Notes: a model not told the origin generated them from the sequence alone. Shown: positions 11,243 to 23,121, numbered from the stretch's first letter. The stretch: DNA of 64,000 nucleotides from Chamaecrista fasciculata (GCA_003254925.1 QANZ01028400.1:1-64000); one strand, 5' to 3'. Made by a program: numbers and translations.

Positions 11243-11620
11243 GGAAAAAATACTAATTTTTTCCCAAAACTTTACATCAACTGTTAATTTTGTCCCCAAT
11301 TTTTTTTTGCTGTCAATTTCGTCCCCAATGTTTTTCATTTTGGTCAATTTTATCCTTTGCTCTTATTTTAGCCAATTATTAGTGACAAAATCTATGAGAC
11401 TAATGATATATATAATGTAAAATTAATAGAAAAAAAATTCAAATCCTAACTCAGATTGTAAAACAAGATGCAGTTTGTCTTTAATTTATTGAAAGAAGCT
11501 AGTCAAAAGATAAAATTGACCAAACTTTAAAAAATTAGGGACAAAATTGACGGCAAAAAAAGATTAGGGATGAAATTGATAGTTAGTGTAAAATTTTGGA
11601 ATAAAATTAGTACTTTTGCC
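11243..11620. mobile_element. Foldback MITE, probably Mutator-like
   Basis: A 378-bp palindrome-like element with imperfect inverted ends starting GGAAAAAATACTAATTTT and, on the other strand, GGCAAAAGTACTAATTTT. It is flanked by a perfect 9-bp repeat TATTAATTT (11234-11242 and 11621-11629). The related block at 19130 has the empty site (ACTTTATTAATTTTAATGG). A 9-bp target duplication fits Mutator-like elements. Confidence 0.8.
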
Positions 11621-11689
11621 TATTAATTTTAATGGTTTTGAGACACCATTTGTTATTATTTTTTTTCTTTTTATTAGCAACTTCGCATT

Positions 11690-12520
11690 TGCATTTTTAG
11701 ATAACTCTGATAAGCTATTGAAGTGAAGATGGTTTGGATTTTAACCAAATCCATCTCTTGACCTTAGCAAGAATAGTCACACAAACATGATAATATCTAT
11801 CTCGTTATATGTAAACATTGACTTGAATATCATTGCTCCCCAACTTGTTAATTCTTTTGCTGGAAGCAAACTATTATTTTTTTTTTTGAATGAGAAATCA
11901 ATGATTGTTTTGAAGCTTTCCCCAAGTATCATTTGTACAAGAACATTGCATATAGGACCATGAAATTTGTTCCTTTTCAAAACCATGACTGAGTGAGGAT
12001 ATATTTTCTTCAACAAGCATGGAAAATTGCCACTAATATGATTATTGTCCACATCTAAAACCTCCAATTTCATGCAATTTCCAAGTGATTGACTTGGGAA
12101 CTAGGTTGCACTAGAACGGGTACGGTTATTTGCACGGGTACGGATGCGAGTACGAGATATGTTAATTTTGAAAATTATAGGATACGAGTACCGCAATATT
12201 TATTTAAATAAAAAGTTATAAAATATAAATTTATAATTTTTTCTTATAAAAAACTGAATGTTTTGTTTATTAATTTGAAATTTGATATAACAAAAATAAA
12301 ATAAGATAGAAATATAGGGATATTTTCTAAAAACATAAAATTTTATATTTTATAATATTTTAAAAGTATCCAAGAGTATTCATAGAATACGAGTATGGGT
12401 ACGTATTCGGTACGGGTACGACGTCATTTTTGAAGTATCCGTGCAACATAGCTTGGGAATCAAGCCACTTATTTAATTTCTATGTAGATCTAAAGTGTTT
12501 AAAAACACATGACTTTGGAA
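11690..12520 (-). pseudogene. LRR receptor-like protein gene fragment, copy A
   Basis: The minus strand encodes leucine-rich repeat text: MKLEVLDVDNNHISGNFPC, then VMVLKRNKFHGPICN (11940-12073). This matches the extracellular repeats of plant receptor-like proteins. The frame then degenerates. The fragment is split by the hAT MITE at 12101-12451. Signal peptide, transmembrane segment and most repeats are absent. Related scraps lie at 19139-19800, 35600-36460 and 47040-47180. Confidence 0.75.
12101..12451. mobile_element. hAT-type MITE in LRR fragment A
   Basis: 351 bp with terminal inverted repeats CTAGGTTGCAC and (other strand) CTATGTTGCAC, flanked by the 8-bp duplication CTTGGGAA at 12093-12100 and 12452-12459. 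The related block at 19550-19570 shows the empty site (GACTTGGGAATCAAGCC). An 8-bp duplication fits hAT elements. The interior repeats motifs such as GGGTACGG. Confidence 0.9.
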
Positions 12521-12688
12521 ATAATAGAGATATATAACACTAATATAAATTAGTAAGTCATAAGTGGTTAGATATATAACAAGTCTAAGACCATTCCTAC
12601 CAGTTTCATTTACAAGCAGATTAAAATTACCTTAAAACATAAATAACATAGAACACTTCAACAAAAAGAGTTCAAATATGCAGTCTTC

Positions 12689-14811
12689 TCAACTTTCTTG
12701 ATCATCTCTCTTCCTTTTAGCACCAGAGACTGCACAAGCAGCAGCTTCAGCACCTTTTGTCAGACTGTTGATCATTTTCTCGATCAGTTCATTCAAATAA
12801 CTGATCTGATTCTCCAGCTGCATATTTATAGGTAAGAGGGAAATTAATAATAACATGATACAAACACACTTTAACCAAAAAGTCAATTAATTGGGGTGAA
12901 ATTCGTCTTTAACATGCACAGTCGTACCAAGAAGGCTAAGATAACGAGTTAGAACACTCATCACACTCGGTTAATTTCAGTCTTCAAATTATCTAGTTTT
13001 TGACAAACATTTCCTGATAGCTGGTAGCCTGGTACATAGCTAAACAAGATAAGAAGCCACAACAGTAACATTAAATTACAAAAATTCCTATCCATGATGT
13101 ACCAATCATAAGCAAAAAAGCTTTCTCCTTAAGATTAGAAGCAAAATATGCTAAACGAACAACCAGAGCCCAAGACCTTGTTAAAAAAAAAAGCAAAAGA
13201 GCATAAACTGAATTATTTACTGTAAATTAGGTGCAAAGAAGAAAGGTTAGTATCACAAAGCTGTCATACAGAAATAACAATAATAGATCGTTGCATTTTA
13301 TGCAATATAAAATTTGTCAACATTTGTTCACTGTGAACACGTTTCTTTAAAACATTTACTACTGCACGCTAGAGACTATGATAACAAAAATGATAGTGGT
13401 AGACATTCTATTAGGTAATAGATGAAGGCAATTTAATGATCAAGTGAACCAATCAAGAAGGTGAAAAGGTGACAACAGGAAATGATAAAGATTCAAGTGT
13501 CGTGACAGTTAGCAATCAAGCTACAGAAAAAGTAAACAAATGCAGTAACATTTTACTAAGATAGTGTTACAACATACCACTTCAACTTTGCCACGAGCAT
13601 TTTCTAGTTTTCCAGCAAGCTGCTAATTTTCTTTGGTTAATTCATCAATCTGCATATATATGTTTTGAGAATAAATATTTTCATAAATAATTAGAAGATG
13701 ACAAATAACAAAGAGATATAATGAATTATCAAAGAAAATAGCATAACTGTTAGGGTATTTATGATTTATGATGCAATAAAAAAGTTTTTATGGATTATTA
13801 TCACTTGCTTTCTTTTATGTGTTGCTCTTCTCATTTCAAATCACAGCTGTTATTTAAATTTAAAAATTAAAAACATTGCATATAACTTTTAGACTTTGCC
13901 TTGCCCGTGTCCGTATAGGTGTTTCATAGGTTACAACATGCCACTTCAACTTTTCCGAGAGCAATTTCTAGCTTTCCAGCAAGTACCCGACTTTCAGTGG
14001 TTAAATCTTCAATCTGCATATATGTATATATATATATATATATGTTTTGAGAATAAATGTATAGCATAATAGCAAAGCTAAAGAATTTTTTCAAAAAGAA
14101 ATGTATATCAGCTGGATAGAGTATGAGAAATGAAACAAAACCTTCTTTTGGAAGTCTAAGTACATTGTCTGGTACTTAGCAGATGGTGAAGTTGGGGTTC
14201 CATCCATGCCAACATTGTTGTCCTTTTTTTTTTCGGCCTGAACATTGTTGTCCTTTTGTTTGCATGTCCAAAACATAAGCTAATGATTCGAAAGAAAGAT
14301 AGCAATAAAATGTACTTTCAAGTATTATTTGACAAAACCACCTAAGTGTTACAATAATGCAATGTCAACAGATTAAGACATTCTGAAAGTTGAAACCATG
14401 ATCACATCCTGGAGAAAAAAAAGAAAAAAAAAAGAATCCAATTTTCCCCTATAGAAGAATAAGGCCATGCCAACACAAGCAAGTAAAAACAGAGAATAGT
14501 TTGCTTTCCTTGTCTCAGCAACTCTTTTACATTATTCATCTAATTCATATAAATTTTAAAATACTAAGTTCACCAACAAGTCGCAAGGAGGCTGATTTCC
14601 ATATCAATGTAAATGACAGTAACACTTTGTAACAATGAGAAAACAAGTAAACAAAAATACCGAAACAGAAATGCTAGTGGAAGAAAACCAGGGCCATAAT
14701 AAAAAATTAAAAAAGAAAGAAAGAAAGAAAAGAACAAGAAAACATGAGAGTGAAGAATAATACCATGGGAAGCTTTTCTAGAAGTTTTGGAGCATTTGGC
14801 TTTCGACCCAT
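12689..14811 (-). pseudogene. Coiled-coil protein gene, copy A (one internal stop)
   Basis: Five exons on the minus strand: 14764-14811 (MGRKPNAPKLLEKLPM), 14142-14252 (DNNVQ...YQTMYLDFQKK), 13942-14013 (IEDLTTESRVLAGKLEIALG...), 13578-13649 (IDELTKEN-stop-QLAGKLE...), and 12689-12817 (LENQISYLNELIEK... AKRKRDDQES, stop). All introns fall between codons. The two 72-bp exons each encode a 24-residue heptad-like unit, so the product would be a short coiled coil with a basic tail that could be a nuclear signal. Exon 4 has TAG at 13625-13623 where copy C has CAG, and the exon 3 donor is GC (GCATGT) instead of GT. I do not recognise the family. Copy A is probably a recent pseudogene. Confidence 0.7.
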
Positions 14812-14895
14812 TTTTGGAGGAAGCGGGAGAAACCCAGAAAAACAAAGAAAACCCTAATGCTAAGAAGTGAAAGAGCTGTGAAAACTGAAAACTGA

Positions 14896-15250
14896 AAAAG
14901 GCTTATTATGATGGGAGTTGTTGCAGACGAAAGGAGAAGCAAGGAGAGTGTGGCAGAACACGTGGAGGTGTGTTGGTGGAGGAAAGTAATTTTGTCTCCA
15001 AATTTTAGGACTGTCAATTTGATCGTAAATATGTTTTTGCAATCAATTTTGTTCTCAATGTTTTACATTTTAGTCGATTTTATCCTTTAACTAATTTTTT
15101 TCAATAAATTTAAAAAATTTAAAGATTCAATTGTATATTTCAAGCAAAGATATTGAGATAAAAAAAAAATAATATTACAAATGAATAAAAATATTTTTTG
15201 TTTAAAATTAATATAAATCATATATATATATAATATATTTTTTGCTATGA
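14896..15250. repeat. Shared upstream sequence of coiled-coil gene A
   Basis: This sequence recurs upstream of copies C (about 30650-31250, again at 33000-33180) and D (about 52840-53560). It is the probable promoter side of the gene family. It includes remnants of the same foldback MITE family as 11243-11620 (TTGATCGTAAATATGTTTTTG and neighbours). Confidence 0.6.
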
Positions 15251-15328
15251 GAAATAGTTATTTGCACTGTTAATTCAATTTTATGATGAAATGAGGCCTG
15301 GATGATGTTTATGATGATTTTTCAACAA

Positions 15329-15403
15329 TGTCGATTTTAGAGATCGAATTTGGGTCATCTCCCTAGGATGTAATTCGTCTAGCCGCTACACCAAACACTT
15401 ATT
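15329..15403 (-). mobile_element. tRNA-derived SINE head fragment
   Basis: On the minus strand it holds an A-box-like TGGTGTAGCGG and, about 40 bases on, a B-box-like ATTCGATCTC. The stretch is absent from the related sequences at 33880-33900 and 54005-54025, so it is a local insertion. Ends are approximate. Confidence 0.5.
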
Positions 15404-15537
15404 GGTGAGATGATACTATTTTTGTGTTAGGTAAAAAGTCATTTGTACTATTTATCCAATTCAAAAATATAATCAAACTTAGATGAGAGTTTAAATAATC
15501 TTCTGAACAAGCCCTTAATCACTCTAAACCAAAATAG

Positions 15538-15787
15538 TTACCTCATCATGGGCAAGGGTTCAAATCCCCCTTAAGCCACTTATTTTCACTTGGTGGGCAT
15601 CCCTCTCCAAGGCGATCTTTTGAAGCCCAAGAGCTAATTGAGTAGCTGTTACTGGGTAAAACTGTTTGCGATTTAAGCCTGTGCAGTAATCCTTTGGGTT
15701 GGGCCTCTGTTGGCCTCTCCGGGCGCCCTGCCCGGCAGTACTTGGGAGCGCCTTCCCTTACTATCACATATTGTACCAAAAAAAAAA
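15538..15787 (+). mobile_element. SINE with poly-A tail
   Basis: About 250 bp starting near TTACCTCATCATGGGC, with a pol III B-box-like GGTTCAAATCC and a tail of about 13 A. It is flanked by the repeat AAAATAG (15531-15537 and 15788-15794). The related sequence at 54085-54095 (ACCAAAATAGACCATAAG) is the empty site. No clear A box is seen, so the 5' end may be truncated. Confidence 0.8.
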
Positions 15788-15794
15788 AAAATAG

Positions 15795-16998
15795 ACCATA
15801 AGTCCAAGCCAAACAGAAAATTCAGTTCAGGAATCTGACAAGATTATCACAGGCATTATTCTGTACAATTCACTTACATTTTATGATTTAATCCAAATTG
15901 CTAGTAAATTGAGATAATAACACAATCAAACGAACTTTGAAAATAATCTACGGTCAAACAAAAATCTGACTAATCCAACGGTTCTTCTTCTGCTTATACG
16001 CAAGTAACACAAAATTCAAGCAAACCATGGATTTTTAAGTATACTGAATTTTCAACATAGTGTTTGTTCACATGGACTTAATTATCTTTTGTTGTTTACA
16101 AGTTTTACCTTCTAAGTTAAAATATCGTGGCAATGGATCTCTATTAATTAAGTTTTTCATTGATAAGTATATATGCATACACCTTTTCAAATTTTAACCA
16201 CTCCAATGTTATGAAGAAAGGACGGAAATACAAATTTTTAATATTGAGATCAGACAATCTAATTGGTTCAACTTTTAATTAAACTTAAGAATGAGTTGGC
16301 TCAACCATGACAATCGTTATGTAGTTGAACTAAAAATAATTGGACAGAATTGTTCGGACGCATGAACCGTGCTAAAGAACCATCTGGTTCAATTAACATA
16401 TCAAAATTCTATTTTGGCCCCTTATAAATCAATATTTTTCAATTTAGTCCCTTAAAAAGTTCTTTTCCTCAATTTATTCCCTAAAAAAATTCTTTTTCTC
16501 TATTTAATACCTAAAATATTACAACATTAATTATTTATGATAATTAATTTATAATTATTTATTAAGATTATAATTTTAATATTTATATTTCATATATAAA
16601 TTATATTTAAAATAAATAATAATTATTATTTATTACATTACCTGATTTAACTATCGATTCGACCGATTAAACTAATCAAACCGTGAACTAAACACTTTTT
16701 TAGTTCAACGTGCGGTTCGATTCTGAACAATTTAAATTTTATTTAAATTATTTATTAGAATAAAAACACATGATTATAATTATTGAAATTCTTTTAGCCT
16801 CTCATCAAGTTAAAGATGATTCTCTCATACAATTAAAGATAATTAACAACTTTTACAAGATTTCTAAGATGCCATGTCTTTAGAAGATTCATTCAATTTC
16901 TTTGTTAGAATGAGTTGTTCTTCCTCTTTGTTTTCCTAAACTCATCCAACTTCAAATTCATTTGTTGAAGAAAATCATTTTACTACTCTAAAGCATAT
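15795..16998. other. Duplicated intergenic sequence, then low-complexity AT-rich DNA
   Basis: 15795-15990 matches the region just upstream of CHLG (54090-54290), and 16000-16250 matches 34870-35330. No gene is seen. From 16260 to 16990 there are TTAGTCCC-type and GGTTCGA-type phrases of old MITEs without definable ends. Confidence 0.5.
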
Positions 16999-17671
16999 TG
17001 ATGGGAATTTTATTTGATAAGAAAAATGATAAGTTTTAAATTTGTAAATTTCTAGTGCAAGTATACACTACCGAAAATAGTATATAAACTTGAGTACCAA
17101 GTATCGTCGCACAGAGAGCTTGAGTTGCGAACAAGATTGAACACTGTTTAGCACCTTTCAACTAATCTAAGCAACCAAAATCGAGTGATGATGTTGATTG
17201 AAGAAAACAAAACAATAATAAAATGATAAAATAACTTTAAACAATCAATAATAAAGCTTTCCTAAGCTTGATCTCTGCTTAGAGACTAGATTAAATAACC
17301 ATATCATTCAATTATTCAACATCAATTTTCAATAAACTAACCTAGAACACTATAATACCTACAAGCACCTCTCGAATTTGAGGCTTGGACAGTTTAAACT
17401 CCTTATTTCGAAAAAGTTTGGCTCAGTTCAAACTGTCTTCTAAAAGCTCTTCCAAGACTTTAGGTCAAACTCCTTTGGTCTTATCTGCTTTTAAATCGTT
17501 TAAAATTACTAAAATCCGATAAAGGTTGGCAAAACTTAGAAAACACTAATTAAAGATATTTTGGGCTAAAATTCACTCTTGATCAATGTAAAAAGGCTGT
17601 AAAATAACCCTTAGAAGGGTTTTAAACAACTCAAATTATTGAGTTATCACATATATTAGATGGACTCCACA
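16999..17671 (-). repeat. Gypsy-like LTR, copy 1
   Basis: About 670 bp, starting TGATGGGAATTTT and ending GGACTCCACA. It is highly similar to 17842-18591 but lacks an internal stretch of about 80 bp. The motif GTATCGTCGCACAGAGAG, read on the other strand, resembles the 3' end of plant Gypsy (Athila/Tat-type) LTRs. No coding sequence accompanies it. Confidence 0.6.
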
Positions 17672-17841
17672 TTCTTTGATCAAGCATTCACCAAACTTAA
17701 ATTTAAATGAATGCCTTATAAGTCCCGTTATGAAGGTAATTATATACAATGATAAAAAAGAAAAATAAAATAAAATGCATCAAAGCTTTTAATATATATA
17801 TCAATTTTTAATAAAAAAAAATCAAAAATAGTTAAGCATAT

Positions 17842-18591
17842 TGATGAGAATTTTCTTTGATAAGAAAAATGATAAGTTTTAAATTTGTAAATTCCTAGTG
17901 TAAGTATACACTATCGAAAATAGTATATAAACTTGAGTATCAAGTATCGTCCCACGGAGAGCTTGAGTTGCGAACAAGATTGAACACTGTTTAGCACCTT
18001 TCAACTAATCTAAGCAACCAAAATCGAGTGATGGTGTTGATTGAAGAAAACAAAACAACAATAAAATAATAAAATAACTTTAAACAATCAATAATAAAGC
18101 TTCCCTAGGCTTAATCCATACTTAGAGACTAGATTAAATAACCATATCATTCAATTATTCAACATCAATTTTCAATAAACTAACCTAGAACACTATAATA
18201 CCTATAAGCACCTCTCGAATTTGAGGCTTGGACAGTTTAAACTCCTTATTTCGAAAAAGTTTGGCTCAGTTCAAACTGTCTTCTAAAAGCTCTTCCAAGA
18301 CTTTAGGTCAAACTCCTTTGGTCTTATCTGCTTTTAAATTGCTTAAAATTGGTTTCTAGCACAACAAGAAACTTAAATTAGTGTTGATTTATACTAGAGA
18401 TATAAATAATTAAAAACGCAATAATTAAACTAAAATCCGATAAATGTTGGCAGAACTTAAAAAACACTAATTAAAAATATTTTGGGCTAAAATTCACTCT
18501 TAATCAAATGCAAAAGGCTATAAAATAACCCTTAGAAAGGCTTAAATAACTCAAATTATTGAGTTATCACATATATTAGATGGACTCCACA
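17842..18591 (-). repeat. Gypsy-like LTR, copy 2
   Basis: About 750 bp in direct orientation with the copy at 16999-17671, separated from it by 170 bp of non-coding DNA. Both are preceded by AAGCATAT. No flanking target duplication is evident, so this may be a heavily deleted element (two LTRs with a remnant interior) or a tandem duplication of a solo LTR. Confidence 0.6.
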
Positions 18592-18719
18592 TTTTTATTT
18601 TAAATATATATAAAATTATTATTTTTAGCTTCTACTTTTAATATTTTTGTTATCTATTCAATAAAAAAATAAAAAAAATAAAATTGGTTTAATTAAATTA
18701 TATTTATATTTTAAAAAAT

Positions 18720-18895
18720 TTTATTTGTTTAAATTTCTCCGAGTCTGTGTCCGGGTCTGGATATTCAACTACTTACAGAATATGAGGATGTGGATTGATA
18801 TTCATACCCGCACGGGTATGAGTCCATGTATGGGGACGACAATTTTTTACAGATCTAGGTCCCGGATCAAAGTATCCTACCCATGAACATCCCTA
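18720..18895. mobile_element. MITE remnant with hAT-like end
   Basis: It ends ...CCCATGAACATCCCTA at 18895, which on the other strand begins TAGGGATGTTCATGGG, a common form of plant hAT-like MITE termini. The inside has GGGTCTGG and CCCGCACGGGTATGAG phrases. The left end was not found. Confidence 0.4.
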
Positions 18896-19138
18896 CTTGT
18901 GATGTGACACAATTGTCATTAAGCTAGTATATATCTTCACCTTAAACTTTATTATACTTGAGTATATAAGCTTGTTACACAACTGTCTTAAAAGCTAGTA
19001 GTATCTTCAACTAGAATTTACAGTAATAAAAAAGTTTCAAGTAATCAATGCTGTTAAAAACAATTCTCGGTAAAAACATTAAAAAAAGAATATATAAGCA
19101 CTAAACAAAGCACAAACTTAAACTTTATTAATTTTAAT

Positions 19139-19800
19139 GGTTATGAGGCACCATTTTTTAGATAACTCTGATAAGTTATAGAAGTCAAGATGGTTTGGAT
19201 TTTAACTGAATTCATCTCTTGACCTCTGCTCAGAATAGTCACAAAAACTTGATAATATCTATCTCTATATATAAACATTGACTTGAATATAATTGCTCCC
19301 CAACTTGTTAATTGTTTTGCTAGAAGCAAACTATTAAAATTTTTTTGAATGAGAAATCGATGATAATTTTGAAACTTTCCCCAAAGTTGCATTTGAATAA
19401 GGACATTGCATATAGGACCATGAAATTTGTTTCTTTTCAAAACCATGACTCTGAGTGAGGATATATTTTCTTCAACAAGCATGGAAAATTGCCACTAATA
19501 TGATTATTGTCCACATCTAAAACCTCCAATTTCATGCAATTTCCAAGTGATTGACTTGGGAATCAAGCCACTTATTTAATTTCTATGTAGATCTAAAGTG
19601 TTTAAAAACACATGACTTTGGAAATGAGTCAGCACTATTGCCTTTCAGCATATTGTTTCCAAGATTCAATATTTCAAGCCTCTCACTTTGTGTTAAACAC
19701 TCCTGGAAAGATAAAGCACTCCAATGAAAAATTTGCACCCAGAATGAGAAACCTTTCTATAAATTTTATTTTTAGAAAGAGATGAATTTGGGAATTCCTA
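19139..19800 (-). pseudogene. LRR receptor-like protein gene fragment, copy B
   Basis: The minus strand encodes ERLEILNLGNNMLKG (near 19640-19690), further LRR text matching SLGNCMKLEVLDVDNNHISG near 19500-19560, and VMVLKRNKFHGPICNVL near 19400-19450. Frame breaks separate these pieces. It lacks the MITEs found in copy A and so preserves both empty sites. Confidence 0.7.
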
Positions 19801-19852
19801 ATCGTTGACGGCCAACATCAGACGGAACAAATGAGCTTAATTAAGTTATTTG

Positions 19853-20125
19853 TCAAAGTGCAAATTTAGTCTCATATTTTTTGCTCATTTTCCAATTTGG
19901 TCCCATATCTTTTTTTGTTGCAGATTTGATCTCGTTTCTTTGAGTCAATCACATAATTGGTCCTATATTTTTGTATCAGGTGAAGAAATGGTCTCATACT
20001 TTACAAAAGGATCAACTGTTAGTTGATCCTTTTGCAAAGATATGAAACTAATTCTGCAACTTGATCAAAAGATATGAGACCAAAAATGATATGGGACCAA
20101 ATTGAGACAAAAAATAATAAGGAAG
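19853..20125. mobile_element. Foldback element remnant
   Basis: The left arm (CAATTTGGTCCCATATCTTT) is repeated inverted at the right (GATATGGGACCAAATTGAGA), around a central perfect-looking palindrome AAGGATCAACT/AGTTGATCCTT. A broken copy of the left arm lies at 36500-36590. Ends and target duplication are unclear. Confidence 0.55.
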
Positions 20126-20294
20126 TTTATTAACAAATATATTGTTAATAAATCAGAGGTTGTTGAACTAGGATAGAAATTCATTAGTGTAATTATAATA
20201 GCGAATAGCCAGCCCAGGTAGCACTAATATAAATTAGTAAGTCATAAGTGGATAGATATATAACAAGTCTAAAACCATTCCTACCAAATTTCTT

Positions 20295-21321
20295 TTACAA
20301 GAAGATTAAAATTACATCAAAACATAAATAAAAACATAGCATACTCCAACATAAAGAGTTCACATCACAATATGCAGTCTTCTCAACTTTCTTCAATTTC
20401 TCGATCAGTTCCTTCAAATAACTGATCTGATTCTCCAGCTGCATATATATAGGTAAGAGGGAAATTAATAATAACATGATACAAACACACTTTAACCAAA
20501 AAGTCAATTAATTGGGGTGAAATTCGACTTGAACATGCACAGTTGTACCAAGAAGGCTAAGATAACGAGTTAGAATACTCATCACACTCTGTTAATTTCA
20601 GTCTTCAAATTATCTAGTTTTTGACAAACATTTCCTGATAACTGGAACATAGCTAGACAAGATATGAAGACACAACAGTAACATTAAATTACAAAAAGAA
20701 CACACAGGTAATCATAGCCATTGAAAACGAAGCAAATCATTGCAGACAGCCAGTACAGCTGTACAAGAATTCCTATCCATGATGACCAATCATAGGCAAA
20801 AAAGCTTTCTCCTTAAGATTAGAAGCAAAATATGCTAAACGAACAACCAGAGACCAAGACCTTGTTAAAAAAAGATTGCAAAACAGCATAAACTGTATTA
20901 GTTACAGTAAATTAGGTGCAAAGAAGAAAGGTTAGTATCACAAAGCTCTGTCATACAGAGATAACAATAATAGATCGTTGCATTTTATGCAATATAAAAT
21001 TTGTCAACATTTGTTCACTGTGAACACGTTTCTTTAAAACACTTACTACTGCATGCATGCTAGTGGCTATGATAACAAAATGATAGTGGTAGACATTCTA
21101 CTAGGTAACAGATGAAGGCAATTTAATGATTAAGTGAACCAATCAAGAAGGTGAAAAGGTAATGACAGGAACTGATAAAGATTCAAGTGCTGCGACAGTT
21201 AGCAAATGCAGGAACATTATATTTTTACTAAGATAGTGTTACAACATACCACTTCAACTTTGCCAAGAGCATTTTCTAGTTTTCCAGCAAGTCCCAAATT
21301 TTCTTTGGTTAAATCATCAAT
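20295..21321 (-). pseudogene. Coiled-coil protein gene, copy B (truncated)
   Basis: Only the 3' half survives: exon 21250-21321 (a 24-residue unit, IDDLTKENLGLAGKLENALG...) and the last exon 20295-20438. The last exon starts LENQISYLKELIEK but has lost the segment encoding the KRKRDDQES tail and runs into former 3' UTR, giving an altered ending (KKVEKTAYCDV...). Exons 1-3 are missing, because the block is joined near 21590 to proteasome-gene intron sequence. Confidence 0.7.
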
Positions 21322-21589
21322 CTGCATATAGATGTTTTGAGAATAAATAATTAGAAAATGACAAATAACAAAGAGATATAATATATTATCAAAGAAAATA
21401 GCATAACTGTTAGGGTATTTATGATTTATGATGCAATAAAAAAGTTTTTGTGGATTATTATCGCTTTCTTTTATGTGTTGCTCTTGTCATTTCAAATCAC
21501 AGCCGTTAGAGTCTTTTAAACTATGCGAGAAGCCAAAAGATTAGAGAAAATGTTGAATACTTAAAGTTATTAGTTAAATATTTTAAATT

Positions 21590-22380
21590 CAAATATTCAT
21601 TAGACTTAATTAGCTTTGCATACCAAATAAGTGCCTTACATTTTACATATGGCATTTGATGGTAGCAAATTGTAATATATTAGTAAAAGTGAAAGGTGAA
21701 AGGTTGCATGTCCCCTAAGCAACTGATATGTCAAAATGGAAGCCGAGGTTGCTGCCTGAATGAAGTGAGGCAATTATTTTTAAAAATACAGATAAAAGAG
21801 ATGCTTACTTGATAACAATTTTTTGAAAGACTTCATGGATGAACATGATATATTTTCATCAAAATTTAGTGTTGCCATTGGCATAATGAGCATTGTGCCA
21901 ATATCTCCCTAATATGATGTGGTGGGACAGTTTATATTATTTTAGGCCTCATGTTGAAATATAATTTGGTCATGACAAACTGCTCTCTGATTTTAGTGAT
22001 CTATTGTATGACAGAAAAATATTGAGGACCTTGACCAAGGCATTGGCCTTTTTGTTGATTATTTGAGTGCTTATCTGAATTTGTAGCTAATTATCTAGTT
22101 TTATCCATTGTTTTAAGTTAAATATTTACCTTACTTTATCTTTCTGCTGTAATTGTTCCTAGGTTTTAGGAATTAGATTATTTACCCTTCCTAGTTTCTA
22201 GGCATTGTAGGGCAATCTTGATGCCATGGTCTTTATTTATGTCGCAATTCATGTTTCTATGGTTTCCATTTTTGGTCTGAATAATCGCTTCACCAAATTA
22301 TATGGTTTCCTTGGTTCTTTCTGGAGAGCAGTTTTAGATTTGAACTAAAACAAGATGAGCATCATTTCAGAAAGAGCAAA
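21590..22380 (+). repeat. Intronic repeat R1
   Basis: This 0.7-0.8 kb sequence starts near AAATATTCATTAGACTTAA and ends near AGCAAAAGTTG. It recurs at 22978-24990 (R2, interrupted by Copia-2) and, 5'-truncated, at 39333-40300 (R3). Each copy lies upstream of proteasome alpha-2 exons. No coding capacity or transposon ends were recognised, so it may be native intron sequence that was tandemly duplicated. Confidence 0.65.
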
Positions 22381-23121
22381 AGTTGCGTTTTTCATTTCAT
22401 AGAATTCAATTTTTGATTCTTACATGATAAAAACTCCATTTTATTTGGAAACATCTTCTGTTTCTGCAGTTTTTTCTCCTTGCTGATTAGAGATTATTGT
22501 AGCTCTTAGACTTTGGATATGTAATCTTTCTTCTATTTTTTTGTTATTTACATGTCTTTTTTGATTCTTGCAGCTTCTAATGGTGTTGTCATTGCAACTG
22601 AGAAAAAACTACCTTCTATATTGGTTGATGAAGCATCGGTGAGTTTTCATTTTGACCTAGCGATATCTGTCAATTGTTTGATAGTATGATATTTCTCATC
22701 TATTTGGTTTTACACTTTCTCTATGTATAAGCTTATTGGTGTAATGCTAATATTACTTGTTTTCTGTCCAAGGATGTGTGGAACAGTGGAACTATAGCCT
22801 TTGGACAATTCTATTTTTTTCTAACATGAGATACTTTTGTTCATGTTTTGAAATTTGCTTGTTTAGAGCATTGATGTTTTTTTTTTTAATTTGGTTGCAG
22901 GTCCAGAAAATTCAACTATTAACACCAAATATTGGTGTTGTTTACATGTCCGTTTTGCATTACATCTTGTATTATTTTGATTTAAATATTCATTAGACTT
23001 AATTAGCTTTGCATACTAAATAAGTGCCTTACATTTTACCTTATGGCATTTTATGGTAACAAATTGAAACATATATATTAGTAAAAATTGAAGGTGAAAG
23101 GTTGCTTGACCCCTTAGCAAC

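Noticed and set aside
15546..15812. Minus-strand frame of 88 codons
   Set aside because: It lies within the SINE at 15538-15787 and its poly-A tail.
22757..22996. Plus-strand frame of 79 codons
   Set aside because: It overlaps intron and the VQKIQLL exon of proteasome copy 1. Only the exon part is real.
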